A DNA stretch of 64,000 bases from Thermotalea metallivorans (GCF_001562415.1 NZ_LOEE01000027.1:62001-126000), one strand, 5' to 3'. Numbered from the stretch's first letter, positions 55,886 through 64,000 are shown. Made by a program: numbers and translations. The notes: a model not told the origin generated them from the letters alone.

Positions 55886-56137
55886 CTTTACGTCCCCCTA
55901 TTTAAAATAGCCTGCCTCCCCTTGTCGAAATGAATTATAGGATTTTTCAATGCATTTTCGACATGAATTTTGTGGTACCTTATGCATGTGGAAAACTTTC
56001 TTCACTTTCGACAAAATTATTTTTCCTACTCTTATTTATATCACTAGCGAAAAATTTATGTCAACCTAGTTTATCGATTTGTAACCGAGATGTAATATCT
56101 GTAATAACAAAAATAACAAAAACGGCTGATGCCGTTT
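55886..56137. promoter_or_regulatory. Amidase control region with three Spo0A-box matches
   Basis: TGTCGAA cores occur at 55923-55929 (plus), 55957-55963 and 56007-56013 (both minus; the last extends to TTTTGTCGAAA, a full consensus). On the minus strand the 55957 box occupies the -35 position exactly 17 bases before a TATAAT (55934-55939). This is the arrangement of Spo0A-activated sigma-A promoters in Bacillus (spoIIG, spoIIE). The 55923 box lies over the expected start site. Confidence 0.65.
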
Positions 56138-57121
56138 CTATACTACCTTGTATAATTCATCACTCTCCGGTGGCATTATCTCAATTTTTTGATTTCCCTC
56201 CACCAAATACCTGCCTTCCCGAATAATTTCTCCAATGACGCTGACCTCTATTCCTTTCTCTGTCAATGATTGAACCAATCCATCTACCTTCTCCCACCCG
56301 ATGGTCATCAGCATACAGCCGCTGGATATCAGCCTTAGGGGATCAATATTAAAAAATCTGCAGATTTTCACAGTTTCCGGTGCAATTTTGATTCGCTCTT
56401 TGTAAAGAACAACGCCTACCTTGGAAGCTTCGCACATCTCCCAAACTGCTCCCAACACGCCTCCTTCCGTAATGTCATGCATGCTGGAGACCCCCATCTC
56501 TCCTCCTATCACCCCTTCAGGAACCACACTAATTTTGTCCATCATGCCCTTGGCCTGCTCCACCATTTCCTCTCCCATGTACGCCTTCAACCTGTTTTCA
56601 TGTTCATGGGCAATAATGGCAGTCCCCTCCAACCCTGCCGTTTTCGTCATCAACACACAGTCTGCCACCCGGGCCCCCTTCGTGGAAACCACTTTATTTT
56701 TTACCTGTCTGCCAATGGCCGTAGAAGATACCACGATGCGATTTACTGCCGTAGTAATTTCTGTATGTCCTCCAATGATCTCTACATTCAATTTTGCAGC
56801 TTCTTTTCCCGCTTGCCGCATAATCTCCTCGATTTCAGCAGCAGTGGTGCCCTCCGGCGCCATGATCGTCAGCATGAGCCCCAAAGGTTCTACTCCATTG
56901 GATGCCACATCATTGCAGGAAATATGTACTGCCAGCCTGCCCACTTCCTTGGCCGTGCCCGTGATAGGGTCCGTAGACAGTATACACGCATCATTGCCAA
57001 AATCTACAACAGCACAATCTTCCCCTACTCCCGGCCGAACCAAAACTTCTTCCCTACGGCAAGTGATATGTTGAAACACAATCTTCTGCAGCAGCTCCGT
57101 ATCCAGTTTTCCTACCTTCAT
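56138..57121 (-). CDS. AIR-synthase-family protein (HypE/ThiL/SelD-like fold)
   Basis: 327-residue ATP-binding protein of the PurM superfamily. N-terminal GVGEDCAVVDFGNDACILSTDPITG is the Mg-ATP motif; SCNDVASNGVEPLGLMLTI, GGHTEIT and SSMHDITEGGVLGAVWEM are the other conserved stretches. HypE's C-terminal Cys tail is missing, so it is not HypE. Such stand-alone paralogues are common in clostridia and their reaction is not known. GGGG before ATGAAGGTAG places the start at 57121, six codons inside the longest frame. Single gene. Confidence 0.88.
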   Translation of the reverse strand: MKVGKLDTELLQKIVFQHITCRREEVLVRPGVGEDCAVVDFGNDACILSTDPITGTAKEVGRLAVHISCNDVASNGVEPLGLMLTIMAPEGTTAAEIEEIMRQAGKEAAKLNVEIIGGHTEITTAVNRIVVSSTAIGRQVKNKVVSTKGARVADCVLMTKTAGLEGTAIIAHEHENRLKAYMGEEMVEQAKGMMDKISVVPEGVIGGEMGVSSMHDITEGGVLGAVWEMCEASKVGVVLYKERIKIAPETVKICRFFNIDPLRLISSGCMLMTIGWEKVDGLVQSLTEKGIEVSVIGEIIREGRYLVEGNQKIEIMPPESDELYKVV

Positions 57122-57239
57122 TCTTTCATCCCCATTCATACCGTATTTGCACTATATTCATTATACCTTACTATCTTTTATCTTTGTAGATTTAAGTAAG
57201 TTTTCTATCTTCTCTGCATATCTATAATTATACAGAAAA
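57122..57239. other. Spacer before repeat copy 2
   Basis: Promoter region of the AIR-synthase-like gene; AT-rich, no recognised motif of good quality. Confidence 0.3.
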
Positions 57240-57425
57240 ACAAGGCTAAAACTTGATCGATGTCTTCGTGAAGATCATCTTTTTATGCAGCAAATGTTTT
57301 ATTGCCAGTTACCAGTCATCAGTCACCAGTACTGGGAGCTGGCAACTGGCAACTGGCAACGAACTGCTATTGAAAAAATATAACTTTTTGCAGTAAATTC
57401 AATTTTAAAGTTATAAATCTATACA
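57240..57425. repeat. Intergenic hairpin element, copy 2 (heptamer palindrome core)
   Basis: Same left flank (TTTTTATGCAGCAAATGTTT), heptamer core with inversion at CCAGT|ACTGG (57302-57361) and right flank (GAACTGCTATT, AATATAACTTTTT, AATTTTAAAGTT) as 27710-27890. The core has one more CAACTGG unit than copy 1. It abuts the ribosome binding site of the next gene. Confidence 0.8.
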
Positions 57426-57439
57426 AGGTGGTGAAGTAA

Positions 57440-59017
57440 ATGATTTTTGACTTCCCCATGGGAGGCTTTGAGACCCCAACCATGGAAAATACCCGCAAGC
57501 AAGCCCTGCTGTACTTTTTTACCAATGTATATGCCCTTTCTCTATTGTCGGGTATGGGCATACCGGCAAACTTTTCCGAGGAAATATACACCAACCTGCA
57601 TAAACTGCTCTCTGCAGATTCCCCCTTACACGAGGAATCCCCCGGAGATCCTATGGACTTTGATTATAAAATTTTTCCCTTGCGGGCTGTCTATACCCAG
57701 GGCCATCCCGCCATCGCAGTTCTTTCTGATCATTTTTTGTCCGAAAAAAAAGATTTTCGCTGGGATAAGGGAAAACTGAAGAAAAATATTCAACCTGCCG
57801 ATCAGGCGCTCCTCATCCATGGTGAAGTAAAATTAGCCGAATATCTATACCATCGAAGTTTACTGGATCCTAAAGAAACATCCACGCCCCGGGAAAAATA
57901 TATCGGCCTTCTATTGCTTCATAGTGCCATTGAGCAGGGAGAATTTTGCCATGCCTATTTAAGAAACAGCCAAGGTTTTTTTGTAAAAAAGAAAGATAAA
58001 TCGAAACACCATGACCATATCTTTTTAAAGACAAAGGACGAACATATCCGTTGGTTAGACCAAATCCATATGATGCATGCCTACGGAGGATTATATCAAG
58101 TCCTTCAGGATCAGGACCGCTATCCCAGATATTATGATCACGAGCAGGCACTATATTTCTGTGATTGGTCCATGCAAATACTCCATGTCCTTCTGCACCA
58201 GGAAGAACATATGTACAATCTAAAAACAAAGGAACTGGCAGAAGCAATTCCCCTCATCATCCATACAGCCCGTATGCTTGGCAAAAATGCAGAAATGGAG
58301 CCTTTTGTTATAAAATTATGTGCCGAAGTATGTTCCAGAGAACTGGAAGGGGGTAAACTTTCCAGGGAAAGATATGGATCGAAAGTCAGTTCGCTGGCCA
58401 CCCATGGCAGGGCCTTGAAAGCCCTTGTAGAAGGATATAAATTTACCCAGCTAGATCATTTCTATGGAGCAGCCAAAAAAATTTACCGGTATATCAACAG
58501 CCGATGGGATCGAGAAATCAATCTCTTTACCCACAACGCACGAAAAAAATTAAAATACTCTGCCAAAGACATCGGTTCCTTGATCGGCGCTCTACATAGT
58601 CTGCTTTCTATAGAAACACACCCCAACAATATTGATCTGTTGGAAAAGCAACTATGTGCCTTCTTCCATTCGGCCATTAATATTTCAGGCATTCAGATTG
58701 CTCCGCCTGTTATCGCAGAAATTCCCAATATGCGAAGCATCAAAGAATTAGATCCTCTCGCGGCAGAACTCTTTTGCCATGATGAGCAAAGCTGTGTCTT
58801 TTTGAAAGAATTCAAGATTTATCCAAAAAAAGATAAAATCTATCTCCACAGGGATCAATATGAAGCCCATCATGCCCTCTATGCTGCTTTAGAACTGTCT
58901 GCCCTCACTAATATGGAACAGCTCCCAACAAAGAATATGCAAAAAATCGATCCTCCAGTATGGGAAGTAGGGAAGACCATAGACGATATTGAGATTATTG
59001 AATTAAAAGAAGAATAG
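57440..59017 (+). CDS. Large hypothetical protein, helical-repeat type
   Basis: I do not recognise the family. 525 residues, soluble, rich in helix-forming stretches and aromatic/His residues, without signal peptide or membrane segments. Repeated helical-hairpin-like segments (ALYFCDWSMQILHVLLHQEEHM, LKALVEGYKFTQLDHFYGAAKKIYRYIN, LIGALHSLLSIETHPNNIDLLEKQL) recall an (alpha/alpha)-barrel fold of six-hairpin glycosidases or of YyaL-like proteins, but no catalytic motif was found. GGTGGTG, at the end of the repeat element, acts as ribosome binding site. Terminator follows directly. Possibly transcribed through the hairpin element. Confidence 0.7.
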   Translation: MIFDFPMGGFETPTMENTRKQALLYFFTNVYALSLLSGMGIPANFSEEIYTNLHKLLSADSPLHEESPGDPMDFDYKIFPLRAVYTQGHPAIAVLSDHFLSEKKDFRWDKGKLKKNIQPADQALLIHGEVKLAEYLYHRSLLDPKETSTPREKYIGLLLLHSAIEQGEFCHAYLRNSQGFFVKKKDKSKHHDHIFLKTKDEHIRWLDQIHMMHAYGGLYQVLQDQDRYPRYYDHEQALYFCDWSMQILHVLLHQEEHMYNLKTKELAEAIPLIIHTARMLGKNAEMEPFVIKLCAEVCSRELEGGKLSRERYGSKVSSLATHGRALKALVEGYKFTQLDHFYGAAKKIYRYINSRWDREINLFTHNARKKLKYSAKDIGSLIGALHSLLSIETHPNNIDLLEKQLCAFFHSAINISGIQIAPPVIAEIPNMRSIKELDPLAAELFCHDEQSCVFLKEFKIYPKKDKIYLHRDQYEAHHALYAALELSALTNMEQLPTKNMQKIDPPVWEVGKTIDDIEIIELKEE

Positions 59018-59045
59018 CGGAGAAGCCAATCTCCGCTAAAATTTA
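59016..59045. terminator. Terminator after the large hypothetical gene
   Basis: AGCGGAGA and TCTCCGCT stem, then AAAATTT; it also lies just after the stop of the convergent gene at 59057. Confidence 0.8.
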
Positions 59046-59056
59046 TATGCAAACCC

Positions 59057-59656
59057 CTAGCAGAATCTTTGTTTCCATGATTTCACATCCATCATCCGGT
59101 GGTCTGAGATAATGTAGCGGATCTCAATGTCTTCCGGTGGAATAGCGTGTTGTATGAGCACCTCCGCATCATATCCTTCCTGCAGGTCATATCGATAGAT
59201 TTGATTATCCATAAAGCTTAACGAGGTCTCCCAGTATTTTGTCAACAGGGCTTTCCCTTCTGTTGCCAGATATTTTTTGCAGCCGCAGAACTCATCCATC
59301 TCTTGCAACACAAAAGGCTCGTAAATTTCATTGGCACAGTTTTCATTGGCCACCCAACAGCGTTTGGGATCGATTCTTACGGCCAAGATTGCCGTATGGG
59401 AATGAAATTGATGGCTTTCAGGATAATTCAGACTTGCAAAGATTGCTTTTCTTCTAATAACCCAATCGGGTATTTTTTTTGTTTTGTGGGCATCAATAAT
59501 CTTATGAAATTCATAATATTTGGTTTCATAGGTAGCTTTGTCATCATATCGAATTCCTTCCGTCAATACTTGTTTCAAATCATTCAGACTGACGATATGG
59601 TAAACGACTCCTGTTTTTTTATATTCAGGAAAAATCATAGGATCCATCACCTCCAT
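59057..59656 (-). CDS. Hypothetical protein, possibly ADP-ribosyltransferase (DarT-like) fold
   Basis: 199 residues, no signal or membrane segment. Pattern recognition suggests the ART fold: an N-terminal VVYHIVSLNDLKQVLTEGI resembles the 'yHiT..eNL..Il..GI' start of DarT/DUF4433 proteins. The C-terminal YDAEVLIQHAIPPEDIEIRY resembles the strand with the catalytic Glu ('aEvLv...ip.e.I'). The central part with several His, Trp and Cys is unlike DarT. No DarG-like macrodomain antitoxin is encoded beside it. The assignment is tentative; it could equally be an unrelated conserved clostridial protein. A short Cys-rich gene diverges from it about 200 bases away. Confidence 0.6.
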   Translation of the reverse strand: MEVMDPMIFPEYKKTGVVYHIVSLNDLKQVLTEGIRYDDKATYETKYYEFHKIIDAHKTKKIPDWVIRRKAIFASLNYPESHQFHSHTAILAVRIDPKRCWVANENCANEIYEPFVLQEMDEFCGCKKYLATEGKALLTKYWETSLSFMDNQIYRYDLQEGYDAEVLIQHAIPPEDIEIRYIISDHRMMDVKSWKQRFC

Positions 59657-59855
59657 GTAATCTTTTGAAGGTTATTCTCTCTTTATAGATTATGGAATGA
59701 TCATGTATCCTATACTACTTTCACCTATGGGAAAATATTTTCTTCATCCTTGAAATACCTACAACGGATCACGTATCTTTTCTGGCCTGCTTATACATTT
59801 TTTACATAGCATGAATTCAATTTTGATACAGATACTAATGATAGGAGGCGATCAG

Positions 59856-60032
59856 ATGATGAATATTAACTGTGCTCTGAACTGTTGTTTTCAAAACGAT
59901 GGAAAATGCGCACTAACCCATATCATATTTGCATCTTCCTCTCCCCATCCGGAATGTGTATATTTTCGACCAAAGGATGAATTTCATGGGAGGACACCAT
60001 TGCAAAATCGTTCCCGCCTGTACGGGTATTAA
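59856..60032 (+). CDS. Small cysteine-rich protein (DUF1540-like)
   Basis: 58 residues with the arrangement CALNCCFQNDGKCALTHI...ECVYF: five Cys in a pattern typical of DUF1540-type small metal-binding proteins of spore formers. AGGAGG seven bases upstream sets the ATG at 59856 (a second ATG follows immediately); the open frame further upstream lacks a ribosome binding site. The stop overlaps by four bases that of the convergent permease gene. Function unknown. Confidence 0.72.
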   Translation: MMNINCALNCCFQNDGKCALTHIIFASSSPHPECVYFRPKDEFHGRTPLQNRSRLYGY

Positions 60033-61411
60033 ATAAAGAATATGGCTGCAATGGTTGTGACAACCAATCCCGTTGCCACGGGAATAAAATTTCTCCTTGC
60101 CAAATCCATAGGGAGAACCCCGCAGATGGCTGCAGCAGGAATCAGTCCCCAAGGTACAATGGTTCCGCCGCCAACCCAAATGGCGCCAATTTGCCCCAAT
60201 GCTGCCAAGACAGGAATGCTTCCATTCACAGCCGTACCAAATACCTTGGCCATGGATCCTGCCAAGGACATTCCTGAAAAACCTGATCCATCTAAACCCG
60301 TGATGGCACCTACTGTCATTTCTATGGCAGCTGCCACAGGCCGATTCATAGGTGCGATAGAAGCTAAAGCCATGCCCATATCCGATAAAATTCCCTGGGA
60401 ACCTGACGGCAGCACACCTTCCCCCAATACAGCCTGTATCGGTGCAACTTCTCCCATGTAAAAGAAAGCAGCAATGGGAAGAATAGGTCCGAAGATTTCC
60501 ATACCGAACATAAATCCTTCCCGCACATATTTTGTGATTTTATCCAATGCATCTCCTTGAAATTCTACGATACTGATGACCAGCATCAGCAAAGTAGCTG
60601 TCCCACCGATAAGAGATGTAGCATCTCCTCCTCTTAGTTCAAATAAAAACATAGCAACAATATCCAATAGGAATGCACATGGTACCAAAATAGCTGCAAA
60701 TTTGGCAATTTTCCTTGTTTCCTTGCCTTCTTCCATGAAAAAGTCTTCCATTGTAGACTTCTCCAATTTTCCCTTTTTCATATCCCTTCTCAGCATCCCG
60801 TAGGCTGTTACCACAGTGACCAGGCCCATGATAAAAAACAACGATATTCCCTTGATCATCACAGATTCCACCGGAACACCTGCAGCCGTAGCCGTAATGG
60901 TAGGTGCTCCCTGAATGACGAAATCAGTAGATAAGGCGATGCCGTGGCCAAACAAATTCATCGCCATGGCAACACCCATGGCCGGCAAACCTACCCTTAA
61001 GGCAACGGGAAGCAAAACGGCCCCTACCAAAGCTGTAGCCGGCGATGGCCAAAAAAACCATGATACCAACAGCATGACAATGCCAATAAACCAAAAAGCA
61101 ATGTCCGGTGTCTTAATAAATCTTTTGAAAGGCATCACCATCCATCGATTTGCTCCGATTTCCTCCAATAGTTTAGACATGGCTACGATGCAGGAAATCA
61201 CAACAATAATACCCAATAACTCCGTACCTGCCACAATCAAAGCATCAAATACTGCCTTTGTAGCCCCCAGCATTGTTTTTTTTGCAGCGAATCCTAGCAA
61301 AAATACTCCAAGAATACACGGTATGATCGTATCCTTTCGCATAATCATCACGGACAAAATCACCAGAACCATGATGAAATAGATCCAATGGAGTACCGTT
61401 AACTGCACCAT
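60029..61411 (-). CDS. Organic-anion/H+ symporter-like permease
   Basis: 460-residue integral membrane protein with about eleven to twelve segments. Glycine-, Pro- and Ser-rich re-entrant-like motifs (WFFWPSPATALVGAVLLPVALRVGLP, GITGLDGSGFSGMSLAGS-like near the end) recall the IT superfamily of gluconate/citrate/C4-dicarboxylate carriers (GntP, CitMHS), but I cannot name the family with certainty. AAAAGGAGG eight bases before the ATG at 61411 fixes the start; the longer frame upstream is not used. Single gene next to a peptide-binding lipoprotein; no enzyme nearby points to a substrate. Confidence 0.75.
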   Translation of the reverse strand: MVQLTVLHWIYFIMVLVILSVMIMRKDTIIPCILGVFLLGFAAKKTMLGATKAVFDALIVAGTELLGIIVVISCIVAMSKLLEEIGANRWMVMPFKRFIKTPDIAFWFIGIVMLLVSWFFWPSPATALVGAVLLPVALRVGLPAMGVAMAMNLFGHGIALSTDFVIQGAPTITATAAGVPVESVMIKGISLFFIMGLVTVVTAYGMLRRDMKKGKLEKSTMEDFFMEEGKETRKIAKFAAILVPCAFLLDIVAMFLFELRGGDATSLIGGTATLLMLVISIVEFQGDALDKITKYVREGFMFGMEIFGPILPIAAFFYMGEVAPIQAVLGEGVLPSGSQGILSDMGMALASIAPMNRPVAAAIEMTVGAITGLDGSGFSGMSLAGSMAKVFGTAVNGSIPVLAALGQIGAIWVGGGTIVPWGLIPAAAICGVLPMDLARRNFIPVATGLVVTTIAAIFFI

Positions 61412-61472
61412 ACCAAAACCTCCTTTTTTATGACTTATCATCATCTTATGCAGAAAAGGAGGTTTCCGTGAC

Positions 61473-61507
61473 AAAAGGATGGCATCAGAAGATACCATCC
61501 TTTTTGT
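61473..61507. terminator. Terminator between oppA-like gene and permease gene
   Basis: AAAGGATGG and CCATCCTTT stem with T-tracts on both strands; it ends the peptide-binding protein gene on the minus strand. Confidence 0.8.
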
Positions 61508-61519
61508 CTTCATTCCTTA

Positions 61520-63163
61520 TTATTTTCTGTCAACAGCTGTTACATTACCAAAATACCAGTGTCCTAAAGCTGTTTTTTCCCAACCTTTTACGTATTCTTT
61601 CACCATCACAGGGTCAGTGTAGTAGTAGATCGGCATTACGATCATTTCATCCATCATCATTTGCTGGGCTTTATACAATAAGTCGAATCTTTCCTTGCCG
61701 GTAGCCTTCTTGGATGCTTCAATGATCTTGTCATATTCCGGATTCTTCCATTGAGCATCATTGTTGCCAGAGTAGGAAGTCCAAAGATCCAACATGGTCA
61801 TCGGGTCAGCATAGTCTCCCAGCCAACCGGCTCTGGCAATGACAAAGTTTCCTTGATGTCTTGTATCCTGGAATACCGCCCATTCTTGGTTTTGAAGCTT
61901 CACGTTGATGCCCAGGTTTTGCTTCCACATTTCTTGGATAGCTTCTGCAATGGCCTTATGTCCTTCACTGGTGTTGTAAAGAATTTCTAACTCTGGGAAT
62001 CCTTTACCATCCGGATATCCGGCTTCAGCCAACAGCTTCTTGGCTTCTTCCACCTTCGCAGCATTTGGATCAATGCCGTAGTCGCCAGCTACATCATGGA
62101 AATCTCTACCGTCCGCATCCTTTAATCCCGGAGGTGTAAATCCTGTGGCAGGAATTTGTCCGGCCTTCGTTACCTTCTCTACAATAGCCTTTCTGTCAAT
62201 GGCCAATGCAAGAGCTTTTCTCACTCTCACGTCATTTACAGGAGGCTTTGTTACATTAAAGATATAGTAATAAGTTCCAATAGTAGGTAAAATCTTAAAA
62301 GTAGGATCTTCTGCCTGAAGTCTTGGAATTTCTTGGCTTGGCATGCTATCAATGATATCCAGCTCGCCGGCTTCATAGGCAGTCAACATGGTTGATTCTT
62401 CAACGATCATAGTAGCAACGATCTTATCCAGCTTCACATTGGCAGCATTCCAGTATTCCGGATTTTTTTCAAGGATAATCCTGTCGCCCATTTTGTATTC
62501 TGTTAACTTAAATGGTCCGTTGCAGATGGCTGTTGCCGGATTTTTGGCCCAGCCTTCCGGATCCTTCTCCACTACATCCTTTCGAACAGGCATGTAAGTG
62601 TAGAATGTAGTTAAATCTAAGAAATAAGGCGTGGGTGCTTCCAGTGTAACTTCTAATGTCTTGTCATCGATCACCTTAATCCCGATATCTTCAATTTTGC
62701 CCGTTCCTTCATTGTATGCCTGTGCTCCCTTAATGTAGTACATTTGGAAAGCATACTCAGAAGCCACGGCAGGATCTAACGCTCTCTTCCAAGCATATTC
62801 GAAATCCTGGGCCTTCACAGGTTGTCCGTCTGACCATTTGGCATCTCTTAAATGGAAAGTATACACCAATCCATCATCAGAAACATCTACTTTTTCAGCC
62901 ATGGCATTTGTCAGTTTGCCATTGATTTCTCTCATCATGCCTTCAAAAGTATTGTTGATTACATAACCGCCGTCAGATGCACTGTTTAATTGCGGGTCAA
63001 TTGTCTTCGGGTCTGCACCCAGGTTCCAGTTCAATACCATGGGCTCTTGCTTCTCAGCAGGTGTTTCACCGGTTTGGGCCGGTGCCTTCGGTCCGCAACC
63101 CACAAGGCCTGCTGTCAGAGCCAGTGTTAAAACCAGTAATAATGCCAAACTTTTTTTCAACAA
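61520..63163 (-). CDS. Peptide ABC transporter substrate-binding lipoprotein 2, TTG start
   Basis: Second family-5 solute-binding protein, 547 residues, OppA/MppA type. Signal peptide with lipobox AGLVGC (Cys23). Typical segments are WNLGADPKTIDPQLNSASDGGYVINNTFEGMM, VYTFHLRDAKWSDGQPVKAQDFEYAWKRALDP and ALAIDRKAIVEKV. This group is closer to true OppA (oligopeptides) than the first paralogue. The start is TTG at 63163 (a second TTG follows), eight bases after GGGAGG; no ATG in frame is available. It follows, 412 bases downstream on the same strand, an Opp-type ATPase gene that continues beyond the window, so a second opp operon is likely. Confidence 0.9.
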   Translation of the reverse strand: MLKKSLALLLVLTLALTAGLVGCGPKAPAQTGETPAEKQEPMVLNWNLGADPKTIDPQLNSASDGGYVINNTFEGMMREINGKLTNAMAEKVDVSDDGLVYTFHLRDAKWSDGQPVKAQDFEYAWKRALDPAVASEYAFQMYYIKGAQAYNEGTGKIEDIGIKVIDDKTLEVTLEAPTPYFLDLTTFYTYMPVRKDVVEKDPEGWAKNPATAICNGPFKLTEYKMGDRIILEKNPEYWNAANVKLDKIVATMIVEESTMLTAYEAGELDIIDSMPSQEIPRLQAEDPTFKILPTIGTYYYIFNVTKPPVNDVRVRKALALAIDRKAIVEKVTKAGQIPATGFTPPGLKDADGRDFHDVAGDYGIDPNAAKVEEAKKLLAEAGYPDGKGFPELEILYNTSEGHKAIAEAIQEMWKQNLGINVKLQNQEWAVFQDTRHQGNFVIARAGWLGDYADPMTMLDLWTSYSGNNDAQWKNPEYDKIIEASKKATGKERFDLLYKAQQMMMDEMIVMPIYYYTDPVMVKEYVKGWEKTALGHWYFGNVTAVDRK

Positions 63164-63575
63164 TGAAATCCCCTCCCAGTTTAATCATGTTTTTTCATCA
63201 TCTATTTCATTTTACAATGAAACCTGTTTGTCCTCCTTGCCGATCACCTCCTTAAAGTATTTGTTACATATTTATTTTAATTTTTTTTAAAAAATGTCCA
63301 CGATTCTATGACTATCTCGTAATGATATTGAATAGTCTGAATTATTTCTATAAAAAAAATTTTCGGTATACATCTTTATTACTATTCGACACAGGAAAAT
63401 GAAATCCTGCTAAAGAATATTTTTATATAAAAATTTTTGTAAATATTCCTTTGAGAACATTATATTCTCCCGTTTACTTTTTCATCCTTCTTTTAGATAA
63501 AATTTATCATCGGGGGGCAATATGCCCATGGCCATATCCCCCCCTGTATGATACTGTTCTGGCAATCTGTTTTCC
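63164..63575. promoter_or_regulatory. Leader region between oppF-like and oppA-like genes
   Basis: AT-rich. It contains a GC hairpin (63512-63544; GGGGGG/CCCCCC with inner AT-ATG/CAT-AT pairs) probably ending or attenuating the upstream opp transcript. A lone TGTCGAA (63385-63391, minus) resembles a Spo0A core. On the minus strand two Shine-Dalgarno-like AAGGAGG sequences (near 63230-63255) have no ORF behind them. No confident promoter. Confidence 0.4.
63512..63546 (-). terminator. GC-rich hairpin after the oppF-like gene
   Basis: Six G paired with six C, extended by ATATG/CATAT, enclosing a short loop. Only a weak T-tract follows on the minus strand. Confidence 0.5.
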
Positions 63576-64000
63576 CTACAGCAAGTGACAAGCTGCCATA
63601 TGTCCTCCCCCTACATCCTTCATCGGCGGCTCTACCTCTGCACACTTTGGCATAGCATAGGGACATCTTGTTCGAAATCTGCAGCCTGAAGGGGGATTCA
63701 ACGGGCTGGGTACGTCGCCCTCCAGTATAATCCTTTTCTTAGCCTTTGATATATCCGGATCGGGAATGGGTATAGAAGATAGTAAGGCTTTGGTATAGGG
63801 ATGGGCCGGATGCTGGTACAATTCCTCGCTATCGGCAATTTCCACCAGCTTCCCTAAATACATTACCCCTACACGATCGGATATATGTCTTACCATAGAT
63901 AAATCATGGGCGATAAACAAATAAGTTAATCCCAACTCTGCCTGCAGGTCTTCCAACATATTGACAACCTGGGCCTGAATAGACACATCCAGGGCAGATA
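63576..64000 (-). CDS. oppF: Oligopeptide ABC transporter ATPase, C-terminal part
   Basis: The frame is open to the window edge: the first residues seen are [15 protein letters not shown], the segment just after Walker B, followed by the H-loop [14 protein letters not shown], the conserved [37 protein letters not shown] and the OppF/DppF C-terminal motif [15 protein letters not shown] with its three Cys. Walker A and the signature lie outside the window. It is the end of a second peptide transporter operon, paired with the binding protein at 61520. Confidence 0.9.
   Translation of the reverse strand, partial: SALDVSIQAQVVNMLEDLQAELGLTYLFIAHDLSMVRHISDRVGVMYLGKLVEIADSEELYQHPAHPYTKALLSSIPIPDPDISKAKKRIILEGDVPSPLNPPSGCRFRTRCPYAMPKCAEVEPPMKDVGGGHMAACHLL

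Noticed and set aside
59057-60032. Toxin-antitoxin pair formed by the DarT-like gene and the Cys-rich gene
   Set aside because: The two genes diverge with a 200-base gap and the small protein has no macrodomain or DNA-binding motif.

Overview
The window reads as chromosome of an anaerobic, endospore-forming, Gram-positive clostridium. Signs of an anaerobe are a 2-oxoacid:acceptor oxidoreductase, rubredoxin and a double-cubane-cluster reductase set. Signs of sporulation are spore photoproduct lyase, LonB, a GerMN lipoprotein, a YjcZ-like peptide and candidate Spo0A boxes. Ribosome binding sites are strong (AGGAGG type), base composition is moderately AT-rich by eye, and gene order (tig-clpP-clpX-lonB-lonA-ysxC; gerM-rph-rdgB-yfcE) matches Firmicutes. 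I cannot name the species. No prophage, IS transposase, CRISPR array or rRNA was seen.

Layout. 1-3.4 kb: end of a FAD oxidoreductase, then korAB. 3.4-6.7 kb (minus): pantothenate operon DUF2520(PanG-like)-panB-panC-panD behind a structured, terminator-bearing leader. 6.8-10.6 kb: PAP2 phosphatase, small unknowns, cupin, spore photoproduct lyase. 11-14 kb (plus): an H-NOX gas-sensing chemoreceptor, a CAP-domain lipoprotein and an unknown. 14-18.4 kb (minus): MacAB-like ABC exporter. 19-21.6 kb (plus): NSS amino-acid transporter with a 32-residue MetS-type subunit, and a membrane protein. 21.6-26.2 kb (minus): topB, two half-size chromate transporters, M29 aminopeptidase. 26.5-27.7 kb (plus): rubredoxin and a DMT permease. 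27.9-36.1 kb (minus): proteostasis cluster. 36.5-42.4 kb: YjcZ-like gene and a complete oligopeptide ABC transporter (BCDFA). 43-45.3 kb (minus): activase, DUF3343 and double-cubane reductase. 46.4-48.5 kb: PAS-GGDEF-EAL protein. 48.9-49.7 kb: eight tRNA genes. 49.9-57.1 kb (minus): yfcE-rdgB-rph, GerMN lipoprotein, DUF2179 protein, cell-wall amidase, AIR-synthase-like protein. 57.4-60 kb: unknown proteins. 60-64 kb: permease, second peptide-binding lipoprotein and the end of another Opp ATPase.

Structure outside the genes includes two copies of a ~185-bp intergenic element built round a palindrome of 7-bp units (27.8 and 57.3 kb), a related heptamer array (53.6 kb), and a ~40-bp motif dispersed in three or four gaps (7.5, 36.8, 53.7 and probably 45.5 kb). 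There are also three Spo0A-box matches upstream of the amidase gene, one sitting exactly on its -35 region. Functions are assigned from motifs read by eye; no database search was run.
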